A stretch of DNA of 64,000 nucleotides. It comes from Fuerstiella sp. (lineage in GTDB: Bacteria; Planctomycetota; Planctomycetia; Planctomycetales; Planctomycetaceae). Shown in pieces: positions 12,204 through 21,341 of this stretch. Location: NCBI GenBank assembly GCA_014238335.1, contig JABABI010000001.1:99252-163251 (forward strand), in the 5' to 3' direction. The notes beneath the pieces were generated by a model that saw only the letters and a program-made list of their open reading frames with translations, searched no databases and had not been told where the DNA came from. How positions within the stretch are numbered: the stretch's first letter is position 1; each line of letters begins with the position of its first letter. Made by a program: the position numbers and the translations under genes.

Positions 12204-13316
12204 CTAACGGTTCTGTGACAACGGCATGATCACATAGGTATAGGAATCATCGACTCGAAACACGGCTGCGTGCTCAGCACTGGTGAGCTGCAGGTCCACC
12301 AGTGTTTCCGGTGGCAGCACTTTCAGAAAATCAGCCACGTAACGCGGGTCAAACGTAATACAAATCTCTTCGTGGTCAAATTCGATTGGCAGTTCCACTT
12401 TTGATTCGCCCACATCCTGAGCCCGACTGGACAGCGTCATCAGGGCGTTGGCAAAAACGAAGTCTACTCCGCGGCTTTCTTCGTCGGTGACGATCTGAGC
12501 CTGACGAACAGCCGCATGAAAAGGGCTGGCGGCCAGAGGAATACTGACGCTGCCCGAATCCGGAATGACGTCTCGATATTTTGGGAAACGGCCTTCCACC
12601 AGTCGGCTGTAAATGATGCAACGTCCGGTCCGCATCAGAATTTCGTTTTCGCGAACCGCGACATCCACAAATTCGGCGTCTGCATCAATCGACCGTTCCA
12701 GTAACGCCATGGCCCGGGTTGGCACGACGGTCGTCTTCTCCGGAGCTTTAGGACTGCCCTCGGATTCGCAGGCTGCTGTTGCGACGGCCAGACGGCGACT
12801 GTCGGTTGCCGCTACGGTTACTTTGCCGTCTTCGAACTCCAGCAGCAAGCCACCAAGTGCGTACCGTGTGCTTTCGACGTCCGTGGCAAATGACGTTCGG
12901 CGGATGATTTGGCGAAAGACGGATGCCGGAATTTTGAAGTAATCACTGTCGCTGAATTCCGGCACGGGTGGAAAGTCCCGTGGGTCTTCTGAAGACAGGC
13001 GAAACTGCGAACCGGCAGCCTTCAGCGTCAGCGACTGTTCTTCCACATTGATGTCAAACTGATCATTCTGCAGCTCACGCAGAATGGAAGATACGCGAGC
13101 CGTAGGAAGCAGCGCTTCACCGGTAGATGTTGAGGTTACACCATCAACACTGTAACGAATCGCAACTTCCTGATCCGTACCGACCAGTTCCACACCACTG
13201 GATCCCAGGTGCATGTATACGTTGCGCAGGACGTCTTTGGGGGTTCGCGCCGGAACTGCTGAGGCCGCAGCTTGAAATGCTGTGGAAAACAGGGCTCGAT
13301 CACAGGTTAACTGCAT
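12204..13316 (-). CDS. dnaN: DNA polymerase III beta subunit (sliding clamp)
   Basis: Ring-shaped processivity clamp for polymerase III and a docking platform for replication and repair factors. 370 residues, the usual length, with three clamp repeats: N-terminal LTCDRALFSTAFQAAASAVP, KDVLRNVYMHLG and DQEVAIRYSV; middle ALGGLLLEFEDGKVTVAATD and SRRLAVA; C-terminal VEGRFPKYRDVIP, VSIPLAASPFHAAVRQAQIV and the terminal VIMPLSQNR, which matches the family PM+L ending. Start ATG has GGAAG about 9 nt upstream. It is first in a dnaN-dciA-gyrB cluster with gaps of 121 and 159 nt. dnaA is not adjacent: the upstream neighbour is an MMPL transporter in the same orientation, 313 nt away. Confidence 0.97.
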   Translation of the reverse strand: MQLTCDRALFSTAFQAAASAVPARTPKDVLRNVYMHLGSSGVELVGTDQEVAIRYSVDGVTSTSTGEALLPTARVSSILRELQNDQFDINVEEQSLTLKAAGSQFRLSSEDPRDFPPVPEFSDSDYFKIPASVFRQIIRRTSFATDVESTRYALGGLLLEFEDGKVTVAATDSRRLAVATAACESEGSPKAPEKTTVVPTRAMALLERSIDADAEFVDVAVRENEILMRTGRCIIYSRLVEGRFPKYRDVIPDSGSVSIPLAASPFHAAVRQAQIVTDEESRGVDFVFANALMTLSSRAQDVGESKVELPIEFDHEEICITFDPRYVADFLKVLPPETLVDLQLTSAEHAAVFRVDDSYTYVIMPLSQNR

Positions 13317-13629
13317 TGTCTGTTACTTCCGATGACGTCGCCAATCATGCGACGGAACGTGGCGTGGACTTCATGTCAGGAGATCGACCGGTCCCCTCCG
13401 GACCGCCTGAGGTATCTCAGGATGACGATGTGAAGTCGTCGATTCTTCGAAGCCACCACTGTAGCAGAAAACAGCCCGCCGTGATACCGCTCCAGCGTGC
13501 CGGATAAGCTGGAAAAACACTATTCGGGCCGTGTCTCACGTCGTGCGATTTGCGGCTCTGCCGGTAGGCCGTTGCAAGCCCTGCGTGAGAGATTGCCGAT
13601 CGGGAATTCGGCATCTGCACGACCCGGAT
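13317..13629. other. Intergenic region upstream of dnaN
   Basis: About 310 bases between the transporter stop and dnaN start, both on the minus strand. It should contain the dnaN promoter. I see no TTATCCACA-type DnaA boxes, no AT-rich unwinding stretch and no plausible gene, so there is no sign of an origin here. Confidence 0.55.
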
Positions 13630-15771
13630 TCAGGCGGCCGCGCGGGAGGTTGCATGTTCTGACACAGCCGTCGGTGGCGACAACCGTTTGCGTCGCGAAC
13701 CAATCGCGAGAAACGCCGGCAGCAGGATCAGATCGCCGACCAGGGCCGCCATTAACAGGCAAAACATCAGCACCCCAAAACGCATTGTCGGTCGAAACGG
13801 TGATAAACCCAGCGCCAGCAGTCCGGTCCCTGAAATTACGGCTGACGAGATGATGGGCATGCCGGTTTGTAACAGGGCTTTTCGGACCGCTCGATAACGA
13901 CAGCCCTGCAGGGTGCGAGCGTCGCGATAGCTGAACAGAAAGTGAAACGTTCCATCCACAGCCAGCCCCAGCGCGATACTGGCGGTCATCATGATACCGA
14001 TGTCGATGGGGTAGTCACACCAGCCTAGTGTGCCGAAAACCAGCAGGATCGGTGTCAGATTGGGAATCATTGCCACCAGGCCTGCCGTCAACGACCGCAA
14101 GGCAAAAACCATGACGACGGTAATCAGCACAAATGCAGATGCGAAGCTCTTCCAGAAGCCATCAAAGATCTGCCCCTGAGCATTCTCCAGCAAAGGGCCA
14201 ATTCCGGTAAAGGAGACCGGCATGTTCGCACATCGAGACTTCAACGCGGAAACGGTCTGCTTAAGTGATGCGGGAGAATCATCTTCAAGCCGCAGTGAGA
14301 TTCGCCATAGTCGGCTGCCGTCTGCCATCAGCCCGCCGACGACCGTGCTGCCTGACGACGATGCAAGGCTGGAAAGCGACAGCGTGTTTTCCGAAATTTC
14401 GTCAGGAAAAAAATCGGCAAGTGACAACGCGTGACAAACATTTGGAACGCCTGTCACGATGGATTCGATCTCACGAATCTCACGAAGACGATGTACAAAA
14501 GAGGTGTCTGCCTGTCCAAAGTCCACGACCGCCTCGATCGACGTGGGGCTCGTCAGTGTTTGAGCGACCAGACGGGTGTCCTGTACCACTCGATCGTCTT
14601 CCGGTAGAAACTCAAGCGGATCGATCAGCGATCTGAGATTCTGCAGACCGATGGCACAGACAGCTGTTGCGACCAGTCCCGGCACCATGACCCGCCAGGG
14701 GCTGTTGACGATGGACATGGCCAGCTTCTGCAGAGACTGTTCCTTAGTCAAACTGGCAGTTGACGGTGTGTATTTGAGTGCCACCAGCACTGCCGGTGTT
14801 AGAAAAACTCCAACGATGAAACTGAAGAAAGTTCCGACGGCGGCGACTACTCCGAACGCGGGAATGGGACCTACATCAGAAACGGCAAGGCATGCCAGGC
14901 CTATGATTGTCGTTAAGGCTGCAAAACTGCTGGGGCGAATCACACCGGACAGTGAACGTCCCACAGCCTCCCTGTGAGGGTATTCGTGCCGATAGTGACC
15001 AATGAAATGAATTGCCGCGGCCGTCGTGAAGACCATGACCATGACTGGCAACGACGACATCAAAAAGTTCATCTCGTAGCCCGTGGCCCAGATGGCCGAG
15101 AGCGTCATTTCGATACAGAACACATTGGCCAGTATTAATGCCCCGGATGTCTTCCAGCACCCGATGTTCAAACGCAGCAACACCAGGCAAATCACCAGCG
15201 TCAGCAAAAACAGCATTGAAGATCGCTTACGGCTGCCAAGGTGATCGAGTTGTGTGGCGACAATGGGGCCTCCGGCGAGTATCGCGGTGCTCATGTTGCA
15301 GTATGCCAGTTGCCCGCGAATTGCGGCAACTGTCTGGCGGCGATGGGCGATGCCGTGGTCGTTGATCGAAACCAGCATGGTCTCAAGATCGTCATTGACA
15401 GTCGTCAACAGGTTCACCAGCCGATCGTTGGCAGTGGCTCGCTGAACCTGATTGGACAGCATCGACTCCACGATACGTCGTCGCGTCCAGCAGACGGACA
15501 CGCCAGGAAGCCCGGTAAGCCGATCAGATGCCGCCTGCAGTCTGGCGGGCTCAGGGAACGGCTTTTCGAATGCAATCAGAATGGTCTCGTCGCGACCAAA
15601 CGTATCGCAGAAGCTGTCATAGTTGTCTCTGATCTCACTGTTACGAGGCAGCCAGGTTTCGATGTCGTTGTTGGAGGAAACCTGATTGCCAAGAAACGTC
15701 AGGACGGGCAGCACGACGAGACAGCAAAGCAGCAACGCTATGGATTGCCGTCTGTAGAAATCTGAAACCAT
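13630..15771 (-). CDS. MMPL/RND-superfamily transporter
   Basis: Inner-membrane exporter of the RND superfamily, MMPL/HpnN-like type, driven by proton motive force. About 713 residues with the duplicated architecture: one N-terminal helix (IALLLCCLVVLPVLTFLG), a periplasmic loop, a five-to-six-helix block (about 185-330), a second single helix (VMVPGLVATAVCAIGL), a second periplasmic loop, and a closing block (about 530-690). The helix-4-like segment IALGLAVDGTFHFLFSYRDA retains the Asp of the sterol-sensing/proton-relay region. The substrate is unknown; relatives move lipids or hopanoids. Start may be GTG at 15777 or ATG at 15771; neither has a clear ribosome-binding site. No membrane-fusion partner lies next to it, as is usual for MMPL proteins. 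Confidence 0.85.
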   Translation of the reverse strand: MVSDFYRRQSIALLLCCLVVLPVLTFLGNQVSSNNDIETWLPRNSEIRDNYDSFCDTFGRDETILIAFEKPFPEPARLQAASDRLTGLPGVSVCWTRRRIVESMLSNQVQRATANDRLVNLLTTVNDDLETMLVSINDHGIAHRRQTVAAIRGQLAYCNMSTAILAGGPIVATQLDHLGSRKRSSMLFLLTLVICLVLLRLNIGCWKTSGALILANVFCIEMTLSAIWATGYEMNFLMSSLPVMVMVFTTAAAIHFIGHYRHEYPHREAVGRSLSGVIRPSSFAALTTIIGLACLAVSDVGPIPAFGVVAAVGTFFSFIVGVFLTPAVLVALKYTPSTASLTKEQSLQKLAMSIVNSPWRVMVPGLVATAVCAIGLQNLRSLIDPLEFLPEDDRVVQDTRLVAQTLTSPTSIEAVVDFGQADTSFVHRLREIREIESIVTGVPNVCHALSLADFFPDEISENTLSLSSLASSSGSTVVGGLMADGSRLWRISLRLEDDSPASLKQTVSALKSRCANMPVSFTGIGPLLENAQGQIFDGFWKSFASAFVLITVVMVFALRSLTAGLVAMIPNLTPILLVFGTLGWCDYPIDIGIMMTASIALGLAVDGTFHFLFSYRDARTLQGCRYRAVRKALLQTGMPIISSAVISGTGLLALGLSPFRPTMRFGVLMFCLLMAALVGDLILLPAFLAIGSRRKRLSPPTAVSEHATSRAAA

Positions 15772-16042
15772 GCACACGCGCCGAGAGAAGGGAGAATTTG
15801 CTTCTGCACCCTTCTTTGTATCGAATTTACGGCAATACCTGTGTGACGACGATTCCGATGCGAATTGCGTTCCGCTGAATCTTTATGCTGCTGCACAGAA
15901 TCCTCCGCAGATCCCGTGGTTCAAGGTTGAACACTTAAAACGTTACTGACTCCTTGATCGGAAAGGTCAACCGCAAGGACGCTGTCGTGAGACCCGTAGC
16001 ACATAGAACGACTGACACGACCCGCAGGTTGTACCGAGTGTT

Positions 16043-16393
16043 CTAATCGTCATCGCTGGAAAGGAAACGTCCACCGCTCATGAACATCCCGTTATCGCAG
16101 GGATGGCACCACTCGATGAGAACCCGGTATTCGAACTCCCGAGTCTCACTGGCCAGTCGGACTGATGCTTTACCAGGTGAAACGGATCCGCGATGCAGCA
16201 TCCCGATGCCGGTTCGGCTGATTTCCCGGGTCATGGCGGAAATCGTATTCCCACGCTGCGTCTTTATTTCTGCTGGCACAGACAGCTCAAGTCGTTCATT
16301 GGTGCGAAGGTTCGTTACGTCCGGCTTGCCAATGCTCTCCAGCACATCCTTCAGATCTTCGAGGGATGGACGACTCCATGGATCCTTTGTCAT
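16043..16393 (-). CDS. PilZ-domain protein
   Basis: Small (116 residues) predicted c-di-GMP effector. After a 28-residue helix comes R30-TNE-R34, the RxxxR motif that clamps c-di-GMP, then the beta-barrel with EISRTG (57-62), which corresponds to the [D/N]xSxxG motif with Glu at the first position, and later strands RVLIEWCHP and GMFMSGGRFL. Because the first position of the second motif is Glu rather than Asp or Asn, binding is likely but not assured. ATG at 16393 is preferred over GTG at 16405 since GGAG lies 7 nt upstream of the ATG. A GGDEF protein at 43.2 kb is the only c-di-GMP enzyme seen in the window; the two genes are not linked. Confidence 0.75.
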   Translation of the reverse strand: MTKDPWSRPSLEDLKDVLESIGKPDVTNLRTNERLELSVPAEIKTQRGNTISAMTREISRTGIGMLHRGSVSPGKASVRLASETREFEYRVLIEWCHPCDNGMFMSGGRFLSSDDD

Positions 16394-16543
16394 GAATAAC
16401 TCCACAATGATTTAATGCTGCCCGCAGGCAGGCGACCACAGATCAGGTCGCCTTGTTCAATGTGGAGTCTAGGATCCGTTCAGACCGAGCGCGCGGTTCG
16501 ATCAGCAGAAGTTGGGTAAGCGAGACGTCGTTGCCTGCCGGAT

Positions 16544-18142
16544 TTACGCTTTGGGGCGATTCTGACGGGCAGGCGCGAACAACAGATACGCCACGACTGC
16601 GAAACCGATCAGAAAGATCCATGTCCGCATTGGCCACCCGTCTGCAACTATTACGCTGGAGCCGGTTCTGGCTTCCGGGCTGGCTCCGATCAGTGTCGCA
16701 TCAAATGCGTCTTCGAAATCGGTACCCGCAGGTTCAGCGAAATCCAGAGGGGCTTCTGTTCGTGGCACCTGCTCGGTTGTCGTTGCCGCAAACTGTTCGA
16801 AGTCATTGCTTGGCAGAGGCTGAGGGGCAGGTGGGGTTGGTATTGTCAGCCCGGCACTGAAATCCGTCGACAATTGAGCTCCCCCTGTGACTCTCGCCGG
16901 CCGATCAGACGTTGAAACCTGCTGAAAGACCGGCGGAGGAGCTGGTGTTTCAAAGTTTTCGAGCACCGTTTCGTTGACTGCCAATGCTTCTGACTGAGGT
17001 GTCTGCGACTGGTGTCGCCAAACAAATCCATCAGGCTCAGTCGATTCCTGAGGCGCGACGTCGCTTATGTTTTGTGCGGCATTACCATCCTGCCTGGTGA
17101 ACGCCGCCCACGGATCCTGCCGTTGAACGTCATCAAATCCATGTTTTCTGGAAGCCACCTGGAATGGATCCTCGGTCGCGGCCAGCGTTTCCAGGTGGGG
17201 TTGAGGAGGGTTCTGGATAGTTGCCTCCGGCGATGCGTTCAGGTCGAGACCCTGTCCATCTGCCGCCGGTCCGACGTTGCCATTGGTCATCAGCTGGTCG
17301 AGTTCCGGAAACAACTTCGACGAGAAAGCGTCTTTGACAGGCGTTTCGCTGCTCAATTCATTTGCGGCGTTCGAATTTTGATTCATCAACCGATCAAAAT
17401 TGCTTAGTTCGGTCGCGTTTCTTGCCGCAGCAATTGCAGGTTCTGCTGCGAACGGATTTCCCTGTCCGGCATCAGCAATGACCTTAGTCAGCGTTGACCG
17501 GACTTCATTCGGGGCAGATTCAGTGTCTGTTCCATCACGATTGGCAATGAAGTCGGCGAAAGACTGCTGGCCGGATTCTGAGAGCTCGGTGGTTGGCATG
17601 ATTTCCGGCAGTTTGATTCGCTCTTTGACGGATTTCTCTGCTTCTGCAGCAGCCAGTTTGTCGAACATTCCCTCCGCCTGATCTTCTATTGTTGTCATTG
17701 TGGCGGAGTATCTTTCTGTTGCTTCTGCAGCGACTGTTTTTGTTTCTGCCGATTCGCTGTCGTCGTTCGCTTCTGCGGCGACTGTTTTTTCTGTTTCCGT
17801 CTCTGTCTCTTCGACGTCAACAAAAGGATCCGGACTCAATTCAGAGTCATCCGACGACCTGCCCAGTAGGGCGGCGAAACTGAACCAGGATTTCTTCTTT
17901 TCGTCGCCTGACTTCTCATCGTCCTCGGACGACTCCTGCTCGCTGGAGACCAGTTTTTCGCTCGATTCGGATTCCGCTGACTCGGCGACGGCCGTCTCGG
18001 CGGCCGCATCCTGAGCTTCCAGTTCTTCCATACTCATGTAGTCCGATCGAGTGATCAGATTCCTCAGCCGAGTACCGGAGCATCCGGATGCACCAATCAA
18101 CAGACCGGCGACCAGGATTGTCATCAGTTTGTTCGGAATCAT
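16544..18142 (-). CDS. Acidic low-complexity lipoprotein with C-terminal membrane helix
   Basis: Not a family I recognise. From ATG 18142 (AAGG about 10 nt upstream) the protein has 532 residues. Residues 1-21 form a lipoprotein signal (MTILVAGLLIGASGC). Residues 35-190 are strongly acidic and Ser/Glu-rich (runs such as ESAESESSEK) with a duplicated TVAAEA segment. The middle is Asn/Gln/Pro/Thr-rich and looks disordered. A single hydrophobic helix (WIFLIGFAVVAYLLFA, about 505-520) sits next to the C-terminus, followed by ARQNRPKA. A lipid anchor at one end and a helix at the other, joined by a long flexible chain, would suit a tether between membrane sites or a span across periplasm. The basic tail suggests the helix ends in the cytoplasm. 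Function unknown. Confidence 0.6.
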   Translation of the reverse strand: MIPNKLMTILVAGLLIGASGCSGTRLRNLITRSDYMSMEELEAQDAAAETAVAESAESESSEKLVSSEQESSEDDEKSGDEKKKSWFSFAALLGRSSDDSELSPDPFVDVEETETETEKTVAAEANDDSESAETKTVAAEATERYSATMTTIEDQAEGMFDKLAAAEAEKSVKERIKLPEIMPTTELSESGQQSFADFIANRDGTDTESAPNEVRSTLTKVIADAGQGNPFAAEPAIAAARNATELSNFDRLMNQNSNAANELSSETPVKDAFSSKLFPELDQLMTNGNVGPAADGQGLDLNASPEATIQNPPQPHLETLAATEDPFQVASRKHGFDDVQRQDPWAAFTRQDGNAAQNISDVAPQESTEPDGFVWRHQSQTPQSEALAVNETVLENFETPAPPPVFQQVSTSDRPARVTGGAQLSTDFSAGLTIPTPPAPQPLPSNDFEQFAATTTEQVPRTEAPLDFAEPAGTDFEDAFDATLIGASPEARTGSSVIVADGWPMRTWIFLIGFAVVAYLLFAPARQNRPKA

Positions 18143-18578
18143 CAGACCGAACCTTCTATGAAGAGCGTTTCGGAAATCCAACAACGTGCGCCAGATTGGG
18201 CACCGCCTATTTTATTGCATCGACTATTCCGATGATTCCAGAAAATCCCGTTGGCGCAAAGACACTAGCATTAGTGACAGTAGTCTCCCTGGAGTTCCGA
18301 TCCGGCAGTTGAGGTTGTTTGCGAAGATGAAGCAGTAAATAGCGGTGCGACGGGAGCAACTTCCGGATTCTTCCGCGTTCAGCAAAAGATGGCTCATGCT
18401 GCAGGGACCGCAGACCAAGGCGACGCGTGATTGTCGGCAGATGGTTCAGCCATCGGCTGCACGGATGTCGTCCAGTCGCATCAAGGTCGTCACAGAAGAC
18501 GCACTGCACGGAGCTTGCGCCATGCGGCCTGAAGTTCAGAGCAGCTCAATTCAGCGATGCGCGCAGCGTTTACACAGC
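18143..18578. other. Intergenic region between two minus-strand genes
   Basis: About 435 bases upstream of the acidic lipoprotein, ending at the terminator of the Cys-rich gene. It should hold the lipoprotein promoter. No repeat, RNA gene or convincing ORF is seen. Confidence 0.5.
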
Positions 18579-18616
18579 AAAAAAAAAACAGGAAGCAACG
18601 AAACGTTGCTTCCTGT
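18579..18616 (-). terminator. Intrinsic terminator of the Cys-rich secreted protein gene
   Basis: On the minus strand a perfect 13-bp stem (ACAGGAAGCAACG / CGTTGCTTCCTGT) with a 3-nt loop is followed immediately by a run of ten U (A-tract 18579-18588 on the plus strand; its last A also pairs in the stem). It lies about 55 nt after the stop codon at 18672. This is the strongest Rho-independent terminator in the window. Confidence 0.92.
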
Positions 18617-18671
18617 GGAATTCTTCAACTGTGGCCTGTGCCGCAGTCTTCTGCAGCACAGATCATGTGAA

Positions 18672-19112
18672 CTAGTTCTGATAGTCGACGACGATGTGTC
18701 CCTTCTTAATGCGTACATCCACGGCGTATTTGCCGTAATCGTACCGCACACGGTCTCCATGGCGTCGGCATCTCACATGTTCGCACCCGCATGGTGGCAC
18801 GCAGATCTGAATATAAACGCATTTTGGAGCGCAACAGTTGCACGGGTCATCACAGGCACACGGATCATTAACCTGAATGATCTTGGGAACGGCACACGGG
18901 TGCATTTCCCGCTTGTCGACGTACCGAACGCAGGTAAACAGCGGCTCAGGCGCTTCGTCAACATACACGGCGCCGTTCAGAACGTGTCCACCGACTGTTG
19001 GCCCAAACACCGCGCCGGGTACCGCCGGGATGGGAGTCAGGTCGGCTGCAATTGCAGGACCAGCGATACAAATGGCCAAGCAAATGCCTGCCAGTTGAGT
19101 GAGTCGTTTCAT
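18672..19112 (-). CDS. Secreted cysteine-rich small protein of unknown function
   Basis: 146 residues from ATG 19112, which has AAGGAAAG as ribosome-binding site. A Sec signal peptide (MKRLTQLAGICLAICIAGPAIA, cleavage before ADLTP) is followed by a Pro/Val/Gly-rich section, then a cluster of about a dozen Cys within about 40 residues (for example PCACDDPCNCCAPKC and PPCGCEHVRC), and a basic/aromatic C-terminal strand region (YGKYAVDVRIKKGHIVVDY). The Cys spacing could support disulfide cross-linking or metal binding; planctomycete cell walls are rich in cross-linked Cys proteins, which makes an envelope role possible but unproven. The gene forms its own transcription unit, with a promoter candidate upstream and a strong terminator downstream, suggesting high expression. 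Confidence 0.72.
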   Translation of the reverse strand: MKRLTQLAGICLAICIAGPAIAADLTPIPAVPGAVFGPTVGGHVLNGAVYVDEAPEPLFTCVRYVDKREMHPCAVPKIIQVNDPCACDDPCNCCAPKCVYIQICVPPCGCEHVRCRRHGDRVRYDYGKYAVDVRIKKGHIVVDYQN

Positions 19113-19186
19113 TGTCTTTCCTTTCGTCTTGTTTGAGTGACTTGTAAATTTGGGCAGCACGAATGGTGAGACATGCGTCCTACCTG

Positions 19187-19216
19187 TTTAAATGCCATCT
19201 GAAATCCGTTAGTCAA
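19187..19216 (-). promoter_or_regulatory. Candidate sigma70-type promoter of the Cys-rich gene
   Basis: On the minus strand, TTGACT (19216-19211) is separated by 18 nt from TTTAAA (19192-19187). The -35 matches the consensus at five of six positions, the -10 at four of six. Transcription would start near 19180, leaving a leader of about 70 nt. Confidence 0.45.
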
Positions 19217-19615
19217 TGTGGATGTGAAGATAGCCGCTTGTTTTGGCGACGAATACTCCGTTTGCACCTAAATCGGACAATAGAACCTGTACGTTATTCG
19301 GGCAAAGTAGTCAGACTCAACCGAAAGTGGCAACAAATTCAGCAATCTGGGAAAGGTGCTTCGTTTTGGTCATTCCCTGGGCCTGTGGGTTTTGGGGTGT
19401 ATTTACTGGACAGTTGGTGTGAACTGGCGAATAAGGCATTGCATCCACGGTCGTCGTCCGCACGTTGACGTTTTTCACCACCAGACCGCCGTTATGTCTG
19501 TTGAGTCTGTGCCCCGGCAGTGAGTTACATCTTGGCCGAACTCAGCTTTTGCCCTAGCATCCCAGGGGACTTCCGCTGATCATCATCAACTCATCCGGCC
19601 GAGGAACGTTTGTCG
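19217..19615. other. Intergenic region between divergent genes
   Basis: About 400 bases. Beyond the promoter candidate at its left edge and the GAGGAA ribosome-binding site at 19601 I see no gene, RNA or repeat. Confidence 0.5.
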
Positions 19616-20104
19616 ATGGACTTCAACATCCGTCCTATGTCAAAAGTCTGCGCCGCAACCGGAGAATTGCTGGTGGCTGGCAGCGAGTGCTGGTCGGCGC
19701 TCGTTGAAGAAAATGGCAGGACGGTACGACATGACTTTTCATTGGACGGCTGGACAGGCCCTCCGGAAGCAACCGTTGGTTATTGGCGATGCCAGGTGCC
19801 GGTTGATTCCAGCACGGGACCGCAGTTGATTGATCCGGATTCATTGTTTGACTATTTCGTGCAGTTGTGTGAGTCTCCGAACACGGTGGAACAGGACTAC
19901 CAGTACGTACTGGCGCTGTTGCTACTGCGAAAACGTCGGCTCATTCTGGAACAGACAATGGAAATCGATGATCGACCTGCCATGCGTCTGAACGGAAGCG
20001 GTGGCGAGGGGCCATTCGATGTGGAGGAGCGTGAATTGACGGAACAGCAGATTCTGCAATTACAGGATCAGCTGTTTGGCGGAACGACCGAAGCCGCAGC
20101 GTGA
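19616..20104 (+). CDS. Conserved small protein, probable zinc-ribbon-like N-terminus
   Basis: 162 residues, function unknown. The N-terminus has a CAATGELLVAGSECWSAL pattern (two Cys 13 apart in a tG-xx-l-xx-G-xxCwsaL context) followed by RHDFSLDGWTGPPEA and GYWRCQVPV. The layout resembles a split zinc finger that is common in planctomycete proteins of this type, though only three Cys are visible. A central helix QYVLALLLLRKRRLILEQ and an acidic Gln-rich tail follow. ATG at 19616 is chosen over TTG at 19610 because GAGGAA at 19601-19606 is correctly spaced only for the ATG. The LolA-like lipoprotein gene starts 42 nt downstream, so the two form a likely operon. Confidence 0.7.
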   Translation: MDFNIRPMSKVCAATGELLVAGSECWSALVEENGRTVRHDFSLDGWTGPPEATVGYWRCQVPVDSSTGPQLIDPDSLFDYFVQLCESPNTVEQDYQYVLALLLLRKRRLILEQTMEIDDRPAMRLNGSGGEGPFDVEERELTEQQILQLQDQLFGGTTEAAA

Positions 20105-20146
20105 CGAAATTGTTGGCCACGGACAGGGCCGCATCAGGATCATGGA

Positions 20147-21277
20147 ATGATCGACTACTTCTTTCGAATTCTGCCTGCTGTCGTCGTGCTGACGATCAGC
20201 AGTGGCTGTCAGCTGCCTTGGCACAAGGAAGAGACTCGGTACGTCGATCCCGCCCTGCCGATGACTCTCAACACCACTGAACTGGTCGATTATCTGAATC
20301 GGCAAAACCAGGGTCTGGAAAGCTGGCGCTGCACGACAACTCGTATGGAAGTCCGACTTCCCAATGTGCTACCCGTGCGTCTGAAGGGCAACATTGCCTG
20401 TCAGGCGCCACGACATTTCCGACTGACCGCCGACAACGTGATTGCTCGAGCAGACCTGGGTTCCAACGACAAGCGTTGCTGGTTCTATTCAAGACCCGGC
20501 GAATCCGCTGTGATGACGTGGAAACACGAAGATTCGGCCATGATTCAGCAGGTGCCCAGCGGTGTTCCCTATATCGACCCAAACTGGTTGATGCTGGTGC
20601 TTGGAGTGAAGCCACTCGACGTCGGCGACTACGATGTCAGCAAGGGTCTTTCCGGCGGTAGAGAACTGTGGTTGAGTGCAATCGAAGACAGTCCGTCCGG
20701 ACGACCACTTCGCCGAGTCATCAAAGTTGACACGATTCGCGGTGTCATTCGAGAACACTCCGTTTATGACAGTGAAGCGAATCCATTGGTCCGAGCACAC
20801 CTGAGTCGACATCAGTCCTGGAATGGTCACCTGATTCCCAAGCTGGTCAAGCTGCAGTTTCCTCAGATGGATTCAGAGATCACACTGACGTTTGAGGACA
20901 TCGAAACAAACCCACATCTGCCGGAGGGATTGTGGAGACTGCCGGACAACAATGTTCAGGTGGTCGATGTTGGCAATGTGATTCGGCAACGATTTTCTGC
21001 TCCACACGGTCAGCACAAAATGGCGTCTCCGCCGACTCATTCGCCTCGCGTCCATTTGGAGCCGCCAGTCTTTCGACACAACGAAAAGACGGCCCTGTCA
21101 CCGACTGAACCAACTTTTGATGGTGCGGCGGCAGCACCGACAGAGATTGAAGCGCCGGACTGGGATACGCCGATCTCGTTCAGCAAACCGGCCACGTCTG
21201 GTGACAGGCTCAGAACACAGAACGCAGCTACTCGACCGTCAAAACCGAAGAGCAAGTGGAACTGGAAGTGGTGGTAG
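20147..21277 (+). CDS. Envelope lipoprotein with LolA/DUF4292-like fold
   Basis: 376 residues. A lipoprotein signal ends in ISSGC (Cys 21). Residues about 40-290 show an alternating beta-strand pattern like outer-membrane lipoprotein carrier folds: ELVDYLNRQNQGLESWRC, RLKGNIACQAPRHFRLTAD, DKRCWFY, LSGGRELWLSAIED, RRVIKVDTIRGVIREHSVYD, ITLTFEDIETN and LPEGLWRLP. The remaining 90 residues are Pro/Thr-rich and probably disordered, ending in a Lys/Trp tail (SKWNWKWW). A lipid-handling or lipoprotein-related role is inferred from the fold only. Start ATG 20147 has AGGA 7 nt upstream; it follows the small conserved protein gene closely. Confidence 0.65.
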   Translation: MIDYFFRILPAVVVLTISSGCQLPWHKEETRYVDPALPMTLNTTELVDYLNRQNQGLESWRCTTTRMEVRLPNVLPVRLKGNIACQAPRHFRLTADNVIARADLGSNDKRCWFYSRPGESAVMTWKHEDSAMIQQVPSGVPYIDPNWLMLVLGVKPLDVGDYDVSKGLSGGRELWLSAIEDSPSGRPLRRVIKVDTIRGVIREHSVYDSEANPLVRAHLSRHQSWNGHLIPKLVKLQFPQMDSEITLTFEDIETNPHLPEGLWRLPDNNVQVVDVGNVIRQRFSAPHGQHKMASPPTHSPRVHLEPPVFRHNEKTALSPTEPTFDGAAAAPTEIEAPDWDTPISFSKPATSGDRLRTQNAATRPSKPKSKWNWKWW

Positions 21278-21341
21278 CGAGGCCGTTGCCTCAGACCATA
21301 CGTACTGGCGTTCGAAAGCGGCTAAGCGACTGCATCAGTTC

